Shown here: positions 33,722-45,573 of the stretch, one piece after another
Numbering within the stretch: the stretch's first letter is position 1
How the letters are laid out: each line of letters starts with the position of its first letter
Assembly: GCA_946406115.1 (NCBI GenBank)
Contig: OX291557.1
Location: 14,168,501-14,232,500 of the forward strand
Direction: 5' to 3'
DNA length: 64,000 nucleotides
DNA from: Apoda limacodes
Taxonomy: Eukaryota > Arthropoda > Insecta > Lepidoptera > Limacodidae
The notes under the pieces: model-generated
The model's database searches: none
What the model saw: the letters and a program-made list of their open reading frames with translations, nothing else
What the model was told of the DNA's origin: nothing
Program-made: the position numbers and the translations under genes

Positions 33722-34315
33722 ATAAGCTTTCCAGCGGCTCCGCCCGCCCTTAATTTTGTTATCGGCGCGGGATTCTTACGGCAACTCCTTGATAATAAAG
33801 AAGTAATGGATTGGTCGTTGAATTTGGTTATAGTTACGCCCGCGAGAAATTTTAAATTTTTAGTATAAAAAGTAGCCTTTGTCCTTCTCCGTATCTTCAA
33901 CTGTCTTTGTTCAAAATTTCAGTTCAATTGGATGCTCTGTCTTTCCCCGGGACTCAAACTATCTCCATACCAATTTTCATCTATCGGTTCAGCGAGCGGT
34001 TCCCGATCCATCCAGTGGGTGATAAAGCGTGATTAAGTGACAAACAACCAAACTTAAATTTTGGTAATCGGCGTGGAACTTAATTGACTCCTTAATTATA
34101 CTAATTAAGTTTGCTAAAGCAAGCTTTACTTCGTTTAAGCTTGGTTATGGTTATTCCTGCGGGAACTTTTGAGTTTTTCGGGATAAAAACCTATGTTCCC
34201 CGGGACTCAAACTATCTCCATACCACATTTCATCTAAATCGTTTCAGCAGTTTAAGCATCAAGAGGTAACAGACAGACAGATAGCATTTCGCATTTATAA
34301 CATTAGTATGGATAT
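33722..34315 (-). mobile_element. Two adjoining Helitron-like copies
   Basis: The first copy has ccagcggctccgcccgccct, gttatcggcgcgggattct and ccccgggactcaaactatct. A second begins near 34056 (ggtaatcggcgtggaactta), repeats ccccgggactcaaactatct and ends cataacattagtatggata-like at 34315. On the - strand this is a head-to-tail pair of the family with ends tccatactaatgttataaa and CTAGT-like. Confidence 0.6.
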
Positions 34316-35009
34316 GGATTAGCTGCTTAAGTTAAAAATATCAATTTCCCTCTACAACTTTTAAAAAAAATATTACTTTGTTTTGAACAAAATCTTTTCA
34401 GGTAACCGCAATTATTCTTATACCTACTACGGAACCTTAACTTAATGCTTGTGTACACGCATTAGGCCGGTAACTGTTTAAATTTCGTAAAAAAAAATAC
34501 CATTAATTTCTAATACATTTAAAGGCATCCACCAAAATATATGTAGAGATACCTACATTAAAAACATAATAGCCATCAAAAAATTAAGATTGTTGCCCTT
34601 AGTCCCGTTTTAAAAGTCAAAATTAAATACCCGTTTGGGACACTGCCAGAGCAACAGTTTCTTATATTTAAAGACCGTTAATGCCTAATGAGGAATGAGA
34701 GCCCAACAAACAACTATTTGTACTAAATCATATTTCGGAAGTCTCAACAATATTTTCTTCAAAGTGCGCAAACAAAGTTAAGCTGACTGGAATTTAACTT
34801 TCTTCTTATTTTAAGTTCAATGGTGAAATAGTCTTAAAATGATATTAAGTACCTACCTACTTGATTCATAAAATATAAAAGTTGTTTAAAATTGTACCAC
34901 AGTAAATTTATTACAATTTAAACAATATTCCATTTGTCATATTTATAAGTAAACAGAATGTTTAACTACAAAAAAAATAAATTATGACCTTCCAATAATG
35001 AATATGTAA
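34316..35009. other. AT-rich non-coding DNA
   Basis: No supported feature. Confidence 0.4.
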
Positions 35010-35340
35010 TTTTATTTAGTCCTTAGTATAGCGATGTGATAGGAGGTCCTTATGTCATTTTATTTAATCCTAAGTATAGCTAGTGGATTTAGCAATGTGA
35101 CAAGATACTTGTCATTTTATTTAGTCCAGAGTATAGCTAGTGAGGTCTTCATATCATTTTTTAGTCAGTGTTATAGCCATTGACAGAAGATCCTTATGTC
35201 ATTTTATTTAGTCCTGCCGGAGTATAGATAGTGGTATAGAGATGTGACAGAAGGTCATGTCATTTTATTTAGTCCTGAGTATAGCAGTACAGCAACATGA
35301 CAATAGGTTCTTATGTCGTTTATTTTGTCCTGAACAGGGT
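35010..35340 (+). repeat. Tandem repeat of about 60-80 bases, five copies
   Basis: The core tatgtcattttatttagtcc with agtatagctagtg and gatgtgacag(a)aggt recurs at about 35020, 35050, 35112, 35198, 35257 and 35312 with unequal spacing. It is diverged and non-coding. Confidence 0.6.
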
Positions 35341-35390
35341 TTCATGGTATAAATCCCTAGTATATGCACATTATTGATAAATATCTTGAT

Positions 35391-35775
35391 ACTAGCTTTT
35401 GCCCGTAGTTTCACCCGCTCTAAATTCGGTTTTCGGAGTAGGATTTAAACAGCAACTCCTCAATCATAGAAAAAGAAACCGACACACTTGACATTTTCAA
35501 GTAGCCTATATCCTTTCCCAGGATTCAAATGCTTTCCATGCTAAATGTTCCTGCGGTTCCACCCACCCTAAATTCTGTTATCGGTGTAGAATTCCAACGA
35601 AACTCCTCAATTATAGAAAACGATTCACACTTTTCAAGTAGCCTATGTCCTTTCCCGGGTCTCAAACTATCTCCATGCCAAATTTCATCTAAATCGGTTC
35701 AGTAGTTTAAATGTGAAGAGATAACAGACAGACAGACAGAGTTACTTTTGAATTTATAATATTAGTGTGGATACC
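35391..35775 (-). mobile_element. Two adjoining Helitron-like copies
   Basis: ACTAGcttttgcccgtagtt starts the block. A second start, ttcctgcggttccaccc, lies near 35545, and it ends ttataatattagtgtggata. Both halves share tcaagtagcctat(a/g)tcctttccc. Confidence 0.65.
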
Positions 35776-36039
35776 TATTTTTTTTATGCAAGTAAAATTA
35801 TCTTAAAAAAACATCGATTGAACGAGTAAAAGGAGCTTAGAATCACATATAGTGACATAACTACAATAGTTTGACATATGGTATTGCGATTTTTTATAGA
35901 TAATGATATGTTCTTTGATATTGTAGAACATTTTTTTTTCCATTATCAATCCCAGCGCATGCGATAAAAGACATTTTATGGCATTTTTTTTACACCTTGG
36001 CTTACATTATTGAAGTTTTAGTAGGGATTCCTAATTTTT

Positions 36040-36192
36040 CCTAGTAATAAATATAACCGATGTTACTCAGGGATAACGTAGCATTCGAATGGTGAAAGAA
36101 TTTTTGAAATCCGTCCAGTAGTTTTTGAGTTTATTCGTTACAAACATACAAAAATACAAATCTTTCCTCTTTATGATATTAGTGTAGATTTG
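36040..36192 (-). mobile_element. Helitron-like fragment
   Basis: ccgatgttactcagggataacgtagc-type text, then aatccgtccagtagtttttg and tatgatattagtgtagat, the standard terminal stretch of a lepidopteran Helitron subfamily. The CTAGT end is not present. Confidence 0.45.
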
Positions 36193-36484
36193 TTGTAACC
36201 ATTCCAATGAGTCTAAACATAATACCACTGCTGTAAGATGGCAAGGAATTGAGTATCCTGCAGATTTCAAATGGTGTTGTTGCAGCATTATTATACATCC
36301 CGGATCACGGTGCAATATCATTAAAGTAACAGAATACCAAATTATAAATAATACTTACACAACTTTATGGTCTAAGCTACACTGATACACACGTTAAACT
36401 TGAACAAGGTAGAGCGAGATTGTCTTTCAGCGCCCTTTGGTCGACGCTTCGGTTAAATGTTAATAAATAATAATTCCCTTATAA

Positions 36485-36745
36485 GTCCCATACGTCCCCA
36501 CTGTTGGAGCACGGCCTACCTTCACTGAGAGTGATTCGGGCCATAGTCCAGACGCGGGCCCAGTGCGGATTGTGAACTTAACATGCCTACGTCTCTTTTT
36601 TTTATGTATGCAGGTTCCTTACGATGTTTTCCTTCACCATAAAGCCAGTGGTGTGAATAAATCTGGAGAAATTAGGACAAAGACTCATTGTTACAAGCGG
36701 GACTCGAACCTCAGCCACTCAGGACCCCTGGGTCACCACCAACTT
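36485..36745 (+). repeat. Dispersed lepidopteran retroposon with tRNA-like B box
   Basis: Contains ccccactgttggagcacggc, gggcccagtgcggattgtga, gcaggttccttacgatgttt, tccttcacca and gcgggactcgaacctcagcc, in the order of a very common lepidopteran repeat. The last element is a B-box-like GGTTCGAGTCCCG on the other strand. Confidence 0.6.
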
Positions 36746-37227
36746 CGAATATAAATTCTCAAATTTTTAAAAATCAGTAGCAGTTATTGAATTGAAATTA
36801 AATTTATTAGCTCTAATTATTATACTCCTGCATATTTAACATTAAGAAAGTTCCCATTGCAACATTTTGGTGTTAATTTTAATGTCCCTAAATAATAAAA
36901 TCTGTTACCCATTTAGGCAATTAATAACATAATTACAGAAAAACATACTCAAAAAAAAAGGATTAAAGATAATTTCTCACGTAAGAATCATAGTCCTCGT
37001 CATAGTATACCATATTTAGTCTGAGTAGTATTCCAACATCGGCAACAGCGCTAACATATCGTTATGATAGCGGTATTTTATTTCTATTATTTTCTTTTAT
37101 TTTTTCGCATTTGGCTTTTGGCGCCCCTTGCCCACTGGCGCCTAGATCGACCGCTCCTCTCGCTCTACTCCAGGGCCGGTAAAACTTATAGGTAACACCC
37201 CAGTGATCAAAAAACACATAATGCAAC

Positions 37228-37455
37228 GGGACCGTCTATTTATACCACGAAGTGGCAAACAAGCTAACGATCCGCATGTAGGAAAGCGGTCATTGCAGCC
37301 TATAGACGTTTGCAACAATAGGGGCGTCACTCGCGCGTTGCCAACCCTTCAAAAATCGAATAACTTCTTTCTTTCTTTCCATATCGTAGTGCTTAGAGAA
37401 AACCTTGGCAGGGAGCTCATTCCACAACCTAAGTGTTCGCGGGAGGAAGTTTAGT
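37228..37455 (+). repeat. Lepidopteran 'gcaaacaagct' repeat, nearly full length
   Basis: agtggcaaacaagctaacga, gcctatagacgtttgcaaca, ctcgcgcgttgccaaccctt, aaaccttggcagggagctca, then ttccacaacctaagtgttcgcggg. This is the fullest copy in the window and sets the motif order used to call the other four. Confidence 0.7.
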
Positions 37456-39164
37456 TATAAACACTAGAAAACTGTCATTTGGCATAGTTATACATATTAG
37501 TTAGGCCGACAAAGTAGTAAAACAAATTTAATTATTTTTTTAGAGTAAACGTTAAGTGGGAATGATTTTTTTTTCTCGTCTACCCCGTCGTTGCTCGTTT
37601 AAAAGCCCAATGTCCCTCCCCACAGCCAGCTACTTAAATGGCTATTTTTGGGAGTGTTAAATCATAGGAGTAGCATATATAACGAAATTAAAAGAAAAAT
37701 TATCATAACCAAGTAGGCTTTACAACTTAATTTGTATAGTCGACCAACTTAAAAATGTAGTCGGAAAAGTAAAAATTTCGTACAAATTCCATCAAAAGAT
37801 ACATAGATGAAGTTGGAACTTGTGTTAAACAGGTATTAAATATATGTTTTTGAACCATGTAACATAGAAAAATATTTGTTTGTAGTAGTAGTAAAATTTC
37901 GTTGATTTTTACGCATTAATCGCATAGATAAAGAAAGAATAACAAAAATTATACATAAAATACAGATATAATTACTATAAATTGAATGAAATTGATAAAT
38001 TCAATTAAATCGCAAAATATTTATAACTTAACACTTACTAATATTTATTATAATTAATTCAATTTAAAAATTACGAAATCATAAATTAAATAATTAAAAT
38101 TAATACAAATAAACTATTTTATGTTTAAGTTTTCATAACGTATTATAAAAGAAGTTATATAATAGATGATATTTAAAAACAAGATTTTTTCATTGCATGT
38201 AAAGTAATATACCTACCTATAATGTATGCTTGTACTAAGAAAATTTAATTTATAACTATGAATGTCCTATGCCTAGTATTGCAATACCTTTAAGGGTCCT
38301 AAGTCGCAAGTAGTTACCTAACATAAGACCGAAATTGTGCACTAAGTTTGCAATAGATGATTTGAATTTGAGTTTTGAATTTAAATTCTTAAACAACAGT
38401 GCTGTGAGAAGTGGTGGTTAAGTAGGTATAATGAAATCCCAACAAACATTTTGGAGATTATAAATTAAGAGTCAAAAGAGGTGCATTAAAGCGCTAATAA
38501 GATCTTCAATAGGTGTGTATGCAGGGGCGAATCCAGTGGGATCCCTAAGGACGGCCAAGGAAGAAATGAATTGTAACATTTTTAAAAATATATAACTTTT
38601 ATTACGTATAAATCCAGTAACATTTATAATTATGAAAATAAAACGTAGGAAATATACAATTATAGAACAAAATCGGTCCTATGATTTTTGCCGTTCGCAA
38701 ATCGATAGATTACACTTGATCAACTGATTGATGAGATTCAAAGTTCAAAAAATACCTTCAGATCTTATGATCGTTTTAGTTATTAGATGGTTATTTTAAC
38801 TTTCAATATGTTGAGTTAGTAATGAGCAAATTACATTGAAAACAATAAAATTAAACATAGATTAATTCAATTAAAATGGCGGTATAGGTTAAGTCTAGAA
38901 CGGAGTGAATTGAATCTCCTCAAGATGCATTGCGGTGGTGATTAGCGCTATTATACATTATATACATCTATTTAGGTGGTACTTATATTAAAGGTTGTAA
39001 CTGGCAATACATATAAAAGAGACGTAATTACAACATAAAAGCATTGTCCTAACACATTGTAGTGATCCTTATTAATCACACAATCGAAAGAGCTGGCGAG
39101 CGAATATGAATGAACTACCTATCAGTCATTACCGGATTCACCTACTTGTATTTATATTAATTTG
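37456..39164. other. AT-rich intergenic DNA
   Basis: No gene, RNA or bounded repeat that I can support. Confidence 0.4.
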
Positions 39165-39480
39165 TAGGGTTCAAAGGAAAAAAGAAACCCTTATAGGATC
39201 ACTTTTTTGTCCGTCAGTTCTCAGGAAATAAAATCAAGTTTAAATTAGTATCAAATACTAAGGTTCCTTAAAGCTGTAAAGAAAATCAAGTTTCTAAGTC
39301 AACACAATACAAAAATACTGCCTATTTTGTCGCATCCAAAGCCATAGGGTACTTCCCGCTGTCCTAGAATCACGAAATTTGACACGTAGCAAGGTCTTAC
39401 ATCACAATATAGGGAAAAATCCGAAATTTGTTAATTTGTAGTTATAACACATTTAAAAAAAATGTCAGTCGACCTGTCAA
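39165..39480 (+). repeat. Decayed copy of the 'gggttccgtacc' repeat
   Basis: gtagggttcaaaggaaaa, acccttataggatcactttt and ttgtccgtcagttctcagga match the first half of this family. The 3' end (gtgcgcgagtccgact) is missing. Confidence 0.45.
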
Positions 39481-39829
39481 GACCCTTTTACTCAGGAACC
39501 CGTGAAAAGGTTTGATTATTATACACGCATTCAAGCTTACTCGACAAGAATTTATTAATTACTATTAACAAATCACTTAAGGTGATTCCTAACCCTGTAG
39601 TATAAGTAAAAACAAATAAAATATATTAAAATCTTTCCCTACCAATCTAGCAAGAAAGATAAAAACCGGTTGCCTACCTAAGCGAATGCGGTTGGAGGAT
39701 TTGCAAAGGTTTGTTATCTTTGAACAGAAATACGATGTTATCAGTCTTCGGCCTAAAGCCCGAATTAAGGTAGAGTCTTGCACGATGTCCTCTCAAAAGT
39801 AGGCTGCTAGGCCTGCCATCAGACATTAG

Positions 39830-40220
39830 CGAAAAGTAGTACGAACCGTATCGCTACTCCCCGGCGAGCTTCCTATTCAAGTTACGAGAGCCTACGGTTG
39901 GATGAGTTCGTCCTGATGGTAGGTAGCAATGAACACCGGTGACCCACCAAGTCAAGATGCTCAAGCGCGGTTGCCGCGATGCTCGGTGTAGGCAGCTGTA
40001 GCTCTCCCCGAGTCAGCGGCGAGCAGTGCAGGCTGTGCCGAAGATCTGGAGTGGAGTCAGCCCACTCTCAGTAGCCTCGAAACGCCCGACGCGTAACGTG
40101 CAGAGTCACGCACGCGCGTGCGGCATGCAGACGGAACGCCAAGGTCAGCTTCGACTGCAAACGCACCAGACCACCTCCAGCCACAATACCTTACAGGAGA
40201 CCCAACGTCTCTTCAGACTA
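39830..40220. other. GC-rich island of unknown nature
   Basis: Clearly more GC- and CpG-rich than its surroundings (acgcacgcgcgtgcggcatg, gcggttgccgcgatgctcgg), with short open frames only. No domain was recognised. It lies just upstream of the putative copia LTR. Confidence 0.4.
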
Positions 40221-40343
40221 TTACATATGAAATCTTTACTTACATGTTGACCGTAAAACACTTTCACCACATAAATAATCAGAATCTATACATCTATACA
40301 CCTCTTGGGTCGAGTAGATTAGTAGTAGTAGTATTATTAGTAG

Positions 40344-40468
40344 TGTTGGATTATATCCATGTTACTTAGTATAGTAATATGTAAATGTCAAGTTGTTACT
40401 GTATTGCATTTTAAATAGATTAAACTAATATTTCTTTGCCCTGAATAATTTATTTAGTTTACCTTACA
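40344..40468 (+). repeat. Putative 5' LTR of the copia element
   Basis: Begins TGTTGGATTATATCC and ends CTTACA, so it has TG...CA borders. It is followed by agtggtcagtgc, which resembles the initiator-tRNA primer-binding site used by copia elements, and then by the gag start at 40524. No 3' LTR was found to compare with. Confidence 0.45.
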
Positions 40469-40523
40469 ATAGTGGTCAGTGCTATTTTAAATTGTTAAAA
40501 GGTAGAAGAATTAATGCCATAAA

Positions 40524-41300
40524 ATGTTTCCAGTACAAAATTTACCGAAACTAAAAAGCGATAATTTTATCAATTGGAAGTACCGTGTCAGAGCATTGTT
40601 ATAAGAAAGACAAATAACACACATAGATGACGCTAAAAATAAGGACATTCTAAAGGACGATACTTTGAAAAAGGACGATGCGAAAGCAAAATCTATAATT
40701 ATTCAATGTTTTTCAAAGGAAAAGTGTTTTCACTAAGTTAACGTTAAAGAAATGAAAAATTCATTACAACTACAAAGAAATGAAAAGTTCGAAGATCATT
40801 TCCAAAAATTTGATGAGCTCATTCGGGAATTGGAAAATATTGACAAAAAGATGGATGACTCAGATAGAATATGTCATTTATTATTGTCATAGAATGATGA
40901 TTATGAAAATGTCATTACAGCAATTGAAACAATAACTCTGCATTAATGTGGAATTTGTCAAATCTCGACTTTTAGACGAAGAAATTAAAATCAAGAATAA
41001 AAATTTAGAAACTAATGTAATGACATTTGGAGCTTTAACATCACGTCAAAATATAATGGCTATTATAATCGACGTCCACAATTTAAGAATGATAGAAGAG
41101 GACGAAATTTGAGATATATTGGCAATTACCGAAGACCAAACAATAATAAACACATCCGGAAAAATATCACTAATTGCTTTAATCGCAGCGACTTCGAGTG
41201 CGGTCCAGGTACGATAAACAACGACTATATTCCACCAAATGACGTCATTACCACGGGTCCACGACGTTAATCTAAAATAATCCAACATAAACCAACTGAC
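40524..41300 (+). pseudogene. Copia-type gag remnant
   Basis: Starts MFPVQNLPKLKSDNFINWKY, the typical copia Gag opening (a short leader, then a NYxxWK-like motif). Stops follow at once (after RVRALL) and again before the segments KFEDHFQKFDELIRELE and MDDSDRICHLL, which fit the middle of copia Gag. A basic Arg/Asn-rich stretch near 41080-41160 stands where the zinc knuckle should be. Decayed throughout. Confidence 0.65.
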
Positions 41301-41546
41301 TACAAATAACCACTGCTCATAGCATGGTTTTTCTTTTTTTTTTTATCCGTCACTGTCAAATGTCGGCGCGTAAATAATTACTTGAATTATATTGTGTTTT
41401 ATATTCGTTAAACTGGAGGTAAAATTGATTCATCTTTGCTTAAAAATCACAGTTAAAAGCCAGAAAACCTTAGAACAAGCAAAAATCTACGGTTTACGGA
41501 AGTAAATAAACTTCAACTGTTACTCAAATTTCGTCTACGGGTCCAG

Positions 41547-42059
41547 ATGTTTAACTACAACAAAAACCAACTTAATACGTGGTATTTGCTGGATCATAGC
41601 CGCAGTATGGTGATTCATTATTTTATACTTGATTCTGGAGCAATAAACCACATGGTAACTACAAATTTTAAAAAGTTCATGTCTTATATTCAAAAATTAA
41701 AACCACCGGTAGTGGTTACTATTGCTAATGGACAAAAATGGATTGCAAAGGAAAGGAAAGGAATATTAGAAGCATATGTAAGTGGATATGAAATTGACTT
41801 AGAAGCTATTATAGTAGAAAATTTAGCAAATAATTTATTATCAGTTGATTTGGTTACCAAGAAAGGTTTTAAAGTCATTTTCAAAGATAGAAATATATTA
41901 ACAATAGGAAATAGAACAATTCTTAGAGGAAATAAATTTAACAACTTATATACTATGCAAATGAAAAGCAATGAAAAATCTTTGATTGCAAAAGACGAGA
42001 ATTTATGGCATAGACGATTAGGTAATTTTTTTTACACAGAAATGCATTACGCCAGTTAG
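41547..42059 (+). pseudogene. Copia-type protease and pre-integrase remnant
   Basis: Open for 170 codons. FILDSGAINHM contains the DSGA protease active site followed by the copia-typical histidine. The LANNLLSVDLVTKKGFKV segment and NLWHRRLGNF form the gag-pre-integrase region that precedes the integrase zinc site. The frame stops at 42059. About 70 bases further on, the BEL/Pao element is inserted. The integrase domain is not found on either side of that insertion. Confidence 0.8.
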
Positions 42060-42135
42060 GCTTACCATTTGTTGGTGCATGTTGTTAATACGCAGGACTA
42101 TCCCCAAAAAAAGCGGGAATTTAACTTAATGTATA

Positions 42136-43410
42136 TGGATCGTAAAACGTCACGCCACGTAGGACTTAACTAATTAGGTCACAAGTTAAAATAACAAAGA
42201 CTTACCCTTTTTGGCGTTATATGTTTTTGATACTTGTGTATAAAATGTGGTGTAGGGGGAGGGGGGGCACATTTATACAGTACCTATATTTAAAAACTGA
42301 AAAACACTACGCAGTCTGGCACGTCACTAGAACGCTCAAGTACATGCGCAAGAATGACAGTTGTGACGCCGGTCGCCACTAGTTCGTCATTGGCCTTCAG
42401 CGGTCACAAACGTGTTTATGCTGCTGCCAACTAAAATTTCAGCCGATTTGTGATCGTGTCTTAGCACCGTCTTATTAGTTTTTTTTTTGTTTTATGTTGC
42501 CAAAGGCAAGTAAATATATTTAAAAGTGTTTTTAAATATTTTTTAGAGTACAATATTAATAAATAATTTTAAAAATTATTTGTTTGTGGAAAAAGTCCAT
42601 TGGGGCACTTTGATTCAGTAAGTTGCGGGGTACAATGATACGTATTATTGATAGGAGGTTTTATTACGTTATAATATATTTGCATTAACCATGTTCAAGT
42701 TTAATGTCTGATTACTGAGTAGTTAGGTATATAACTAATTTGATATTTAAGATAGTAATAAAGTCTAGTTAGATGATGACAATATTGTTTTCTTGTTTAT
42801 TTTCTTTAAGAAACGTAAGAGACTGATTGTAAGTAATGTTTACACGCTTAATAAAGTATTTTATGATCTCAATTAATAATATGGTTTATTTGTTAATTTT
42901 AAGTAATTAAACAATTTAGGTTACGGTATATATTGCAGTTTTAATGGATTTTAAATAAGCATCAAATTGCCCTACCCTTATGTATCAAAGTACCCCTCTG
43001 GTGGGGTACATTGATGCAAAAACGTTTTTTTATTAAAATCAGTATATCTCTATACCTAATTACTTTTAGCGGCTATTTCGTAACCAAAATGTAAACTGAC
43101 ATATTGGCCAATGCACACGTCAAAATAAATATTCAAATATGATGCTTTTTGTCCATTAAAAAAGCGGTTGAATTTTTGTGCATCAATGTGCCCCCCCTCC
43201 CCCGAGTGTTTATGAATATGTCTGTTTGGTGTTGTTGTAATTTGTTCACTCATACCGAACTCAATTATAAATTATCTCAACAAAAGACGTGGCAGCCGCA
43301 CCGAAGTATTATGAGTGACTGGCGTGACGTCGCGCACAGAGTAAGTATAGAATGAATGCCTAGCTCGACCGATCCGAATACCAACTTGATGGTTCATTCT
43401 TTCCTAAAAA
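42136..43410 (-). repeat. 3' LTR of the BEL/Pao element (interrupted)
   Basis: Aligns with 48918-49239 from tggatcgtaaaa to gttgttgtaatttgttcact and ttcctaaa, with scattered substitutions, except for the insertion at 42255-43203. The final CA has become AA. Confidence 0.9.
42255..43203. mobile_element. 949-bp element with G-rich terminal inverted repeats, inserted at TA
   Basis: The left end GGGGGAGGGGGGGCACA and the right end TGTGCCCCCCCTCCCCC are perfect 17-base inverted repeats. Comparison with the intact right LTR (gtgtagtgttt) shows the site as gtgTA[element]GAgtgttt, which fits a TA target duplication with one later change and points to the Tc1/mariner superfamily. It has no transposase. 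Related motifs recur inside: ttggggcactttgattcag and ggtggggtacattgatgc. Confidence 0.75.
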
Positions 43411-43439
43411 AACCCCCGCCCCAGCCAGACCGTGTCTGA

Positions 43440-43800
43440 ATGAGGATAAACCGAGCCAGAGCCATCAATCAACTGGCAATCGGGAAAGCGTCACGACGGC
43501 ACGCTTTAGTACTGAATCCCCTACCAAGACCTCTGCGACCCGCGGGATACCGTCCGAACCGGGGAATAATTGCACGATGCGACCTAAACGGCAAGGGCGG
43601 TAAATTTGAGTCCTTTAAGCGGACGAGGTCTCCCGACGCGCGGGGGGTTGGTTTTATCCGTCCACCGAACCCGTTGCTGTAACAAAATTAAATATTCCGA
43701 AGACCACCGACGGTAGAACAATTACTTAGTTTGTTGAAGCAACTGTAAACACGATAACTTATAACTGACACAACGATGAAGGGTTACTCAGGCAAGGAGG
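43440..43800 (-). pseudogene. BEL/Pao polyprotein C terminus (DUF5641-like)
   Basis: On the - strand, in shifted frames, a segment of the type GDLVRLKDSN and GRPRPLKGLKF resembles the domain that follows integrase in BEL/Pao polyproteins. Frameshifts break it. Confidence 0.45.
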
Positions 43801-43808
43801 TTAAAGGA

Positions 43809-44655
43809 CTACAGATCGAGAAATGGCCTGGAGTAGGTAGGTGGAGTAGGATTAGGATCCGACGAGATCGGACAAAGCGGTCGTGAGTTCAATACCGCTT
43901 CGACATTGCAAAATACCGTTTGTAATTCCTCAAACGTGAGGACCGTTTCTCCAATCACACAATGAAGGTGAGTTTTGGCAACCTTGACAGCTGCTTCGAA
44001 AATACCGCCCCACGAAGGATAGCCGGGACGATCAAAAATCCAAGTCACGCCCCGTTTGGACGACTCCGAGTCAATACACGTGTGATTTTCCGACAAAAAC
44101 TGAAGGACCTCCTTCAAATAGCGATCTGCACCCTTACAGTTTGTGCCACAGTCTGAGCGAATTAAATGAGGGAGACCACGCCGACTGACAAACCGCGACA
44201 GACATGCGACAAAGGCCTCCGTAGACAAGGCTGAAACGAGCTCCAGATGCACAGCCTTGGAAAACAAGCAGACGAAGACGTATAAATAGCTTAGCCTGTC
44301 TGGCATTGCGAACACTTGACGTCTTCATCAAAAACGGACCCGCGAAATCCAACCCAACCTTAGCGAAAGGTCGAGCGGGCCGGACACGATTGGACGGCAA
44401 GTCACCCATTTGTGGCTAGGTTAAGGTTCCCTTTAACCTATAACAAGGGATGCATTTAAAAATGATGCTCCGAGCTGCTCGTTTGGCGTACAAAATCCAG
44501 AACTCTCGCAGACAAACCAGCAATGCGTTGAGACCGGCATGACAGTTCCTAACATGGCGATCCCTGATCAGTAACTCAACAAAATGACCGCTCTTGGGCA
44601 ACAAGAGAGGATGCCGATCTCCCATAGGGCAATTCTGAGTTACCAAGCCTATCAC
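43809..44655 (-). pseudogene. BEL/Pao integrase
   Basis: 44655-44416 carries the zinc-binding N terminus (HVRNCHAGLNALL, then CIPCYRLKG). The catalytic core follows in another frame: VGLDFAGPF gives the first Asp, LIRSDCGTNCKGA the second Asp, and YPSWGGIFEAAVKV the Glu, so the DDE triad residues are present. An Asn-rich part with AVLNSRPLCPIS ends the recognisable core near 43850. At least two frameshifts separate these parts. Integrase would insert the double-stranded cDNA into the genome. Confidence 0.88.
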
Positions 44656-44700
44656 CCACTCGCAAAAACTCCGACTCGTCCAGAAACAAGTTAAGACGAG

Positions 44701-45573
44701 CTAGACTTCCCCGCAATTTCCCGTACTCTGAACGGAGAAGACGAATTTCCTTTCCAAACGACTGGGCCTGTACCAGTCGAACACAGGTGAGGAGGGCATC
44801 CTGAAGCTCTTCAGGAGACAAGAACTGAAACGATTAAGCAAGAAAGTCGGTGAAGTGTCCACAGTCTGCTCAACAGGAAAAACCTTTAACCCCGGCAGAG
44901 GGTCAACAAACTCCACAACTGTATGAGGCCAAGTGTCTTCAGGAGAGCCCAGCCAGTCAGGATCCCACCAGAGGGGGTGATTAATGACTTGCGAGGCAAT
45001 CAGGCCCCGTGAAGCGCAATCTGAGGGATTCAAGGACCCTGGCACGTGACGCCAATCTAGAGACACCGCAGAAGACTGGATTTGGGAGACACGATTGGCC
45101 ACGAAGGTCTCTAGGGTGAAGGGACGCTGTAAGCCAAGACAACAAGATTTGGCCCATGTTGTGACGGAGTCAAATTGGACCCATTGACCCAAGGTGGAGA
45201 AGACATAGTTGAGGAGTCGAGTCAACAATGCAGCTACTGATGACTCCAGCTTGGGGATTGTCAATTCGGTTTGCAAAGGTGCAACCTTGCTATTTGCGAC
45301 CACCAGACTGACGCGGACATGACCATTGCTGCCAACGGTGCGGAGATAGACAACAGCCGTATACCCGAATTTGGACGCGTCAGAGAACCCGTGAAGACTG
45401 GCCCGATGACGACCTGGGGTTAAGATCGACCGAGGCACGGAGACATGTTGAAGGTCCGAAAGTGTCTCATAAAAGCGTAGCCAGTAAGACAACAAGTCTC
45501 CGGTCAAGACCAGAAATCCAAAGCTCCTGTAGGAAATATTTGGCCCAAAATACTTCTTACTCCTCCTTTTCAT
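44701..45573 (-). pseudogene. BEL/Pao RNase H region
   Basis: 290 open codons. LHGFSDASKFGYTAVVYLR contains the first catalytic Asp, TELTIPKLESSVAALLTRL the catalytic Glu, and QFDSVTTWAKS sits where another Asp is found. WRHVPGSLNPSDCASRGL holds the HVPG...NPxD motif that marks the end of BEL/Pao RNase H. The segment after it (LWWDPDWLGSPEDTWP) is the linker to integrase. Confidence 0.88.
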
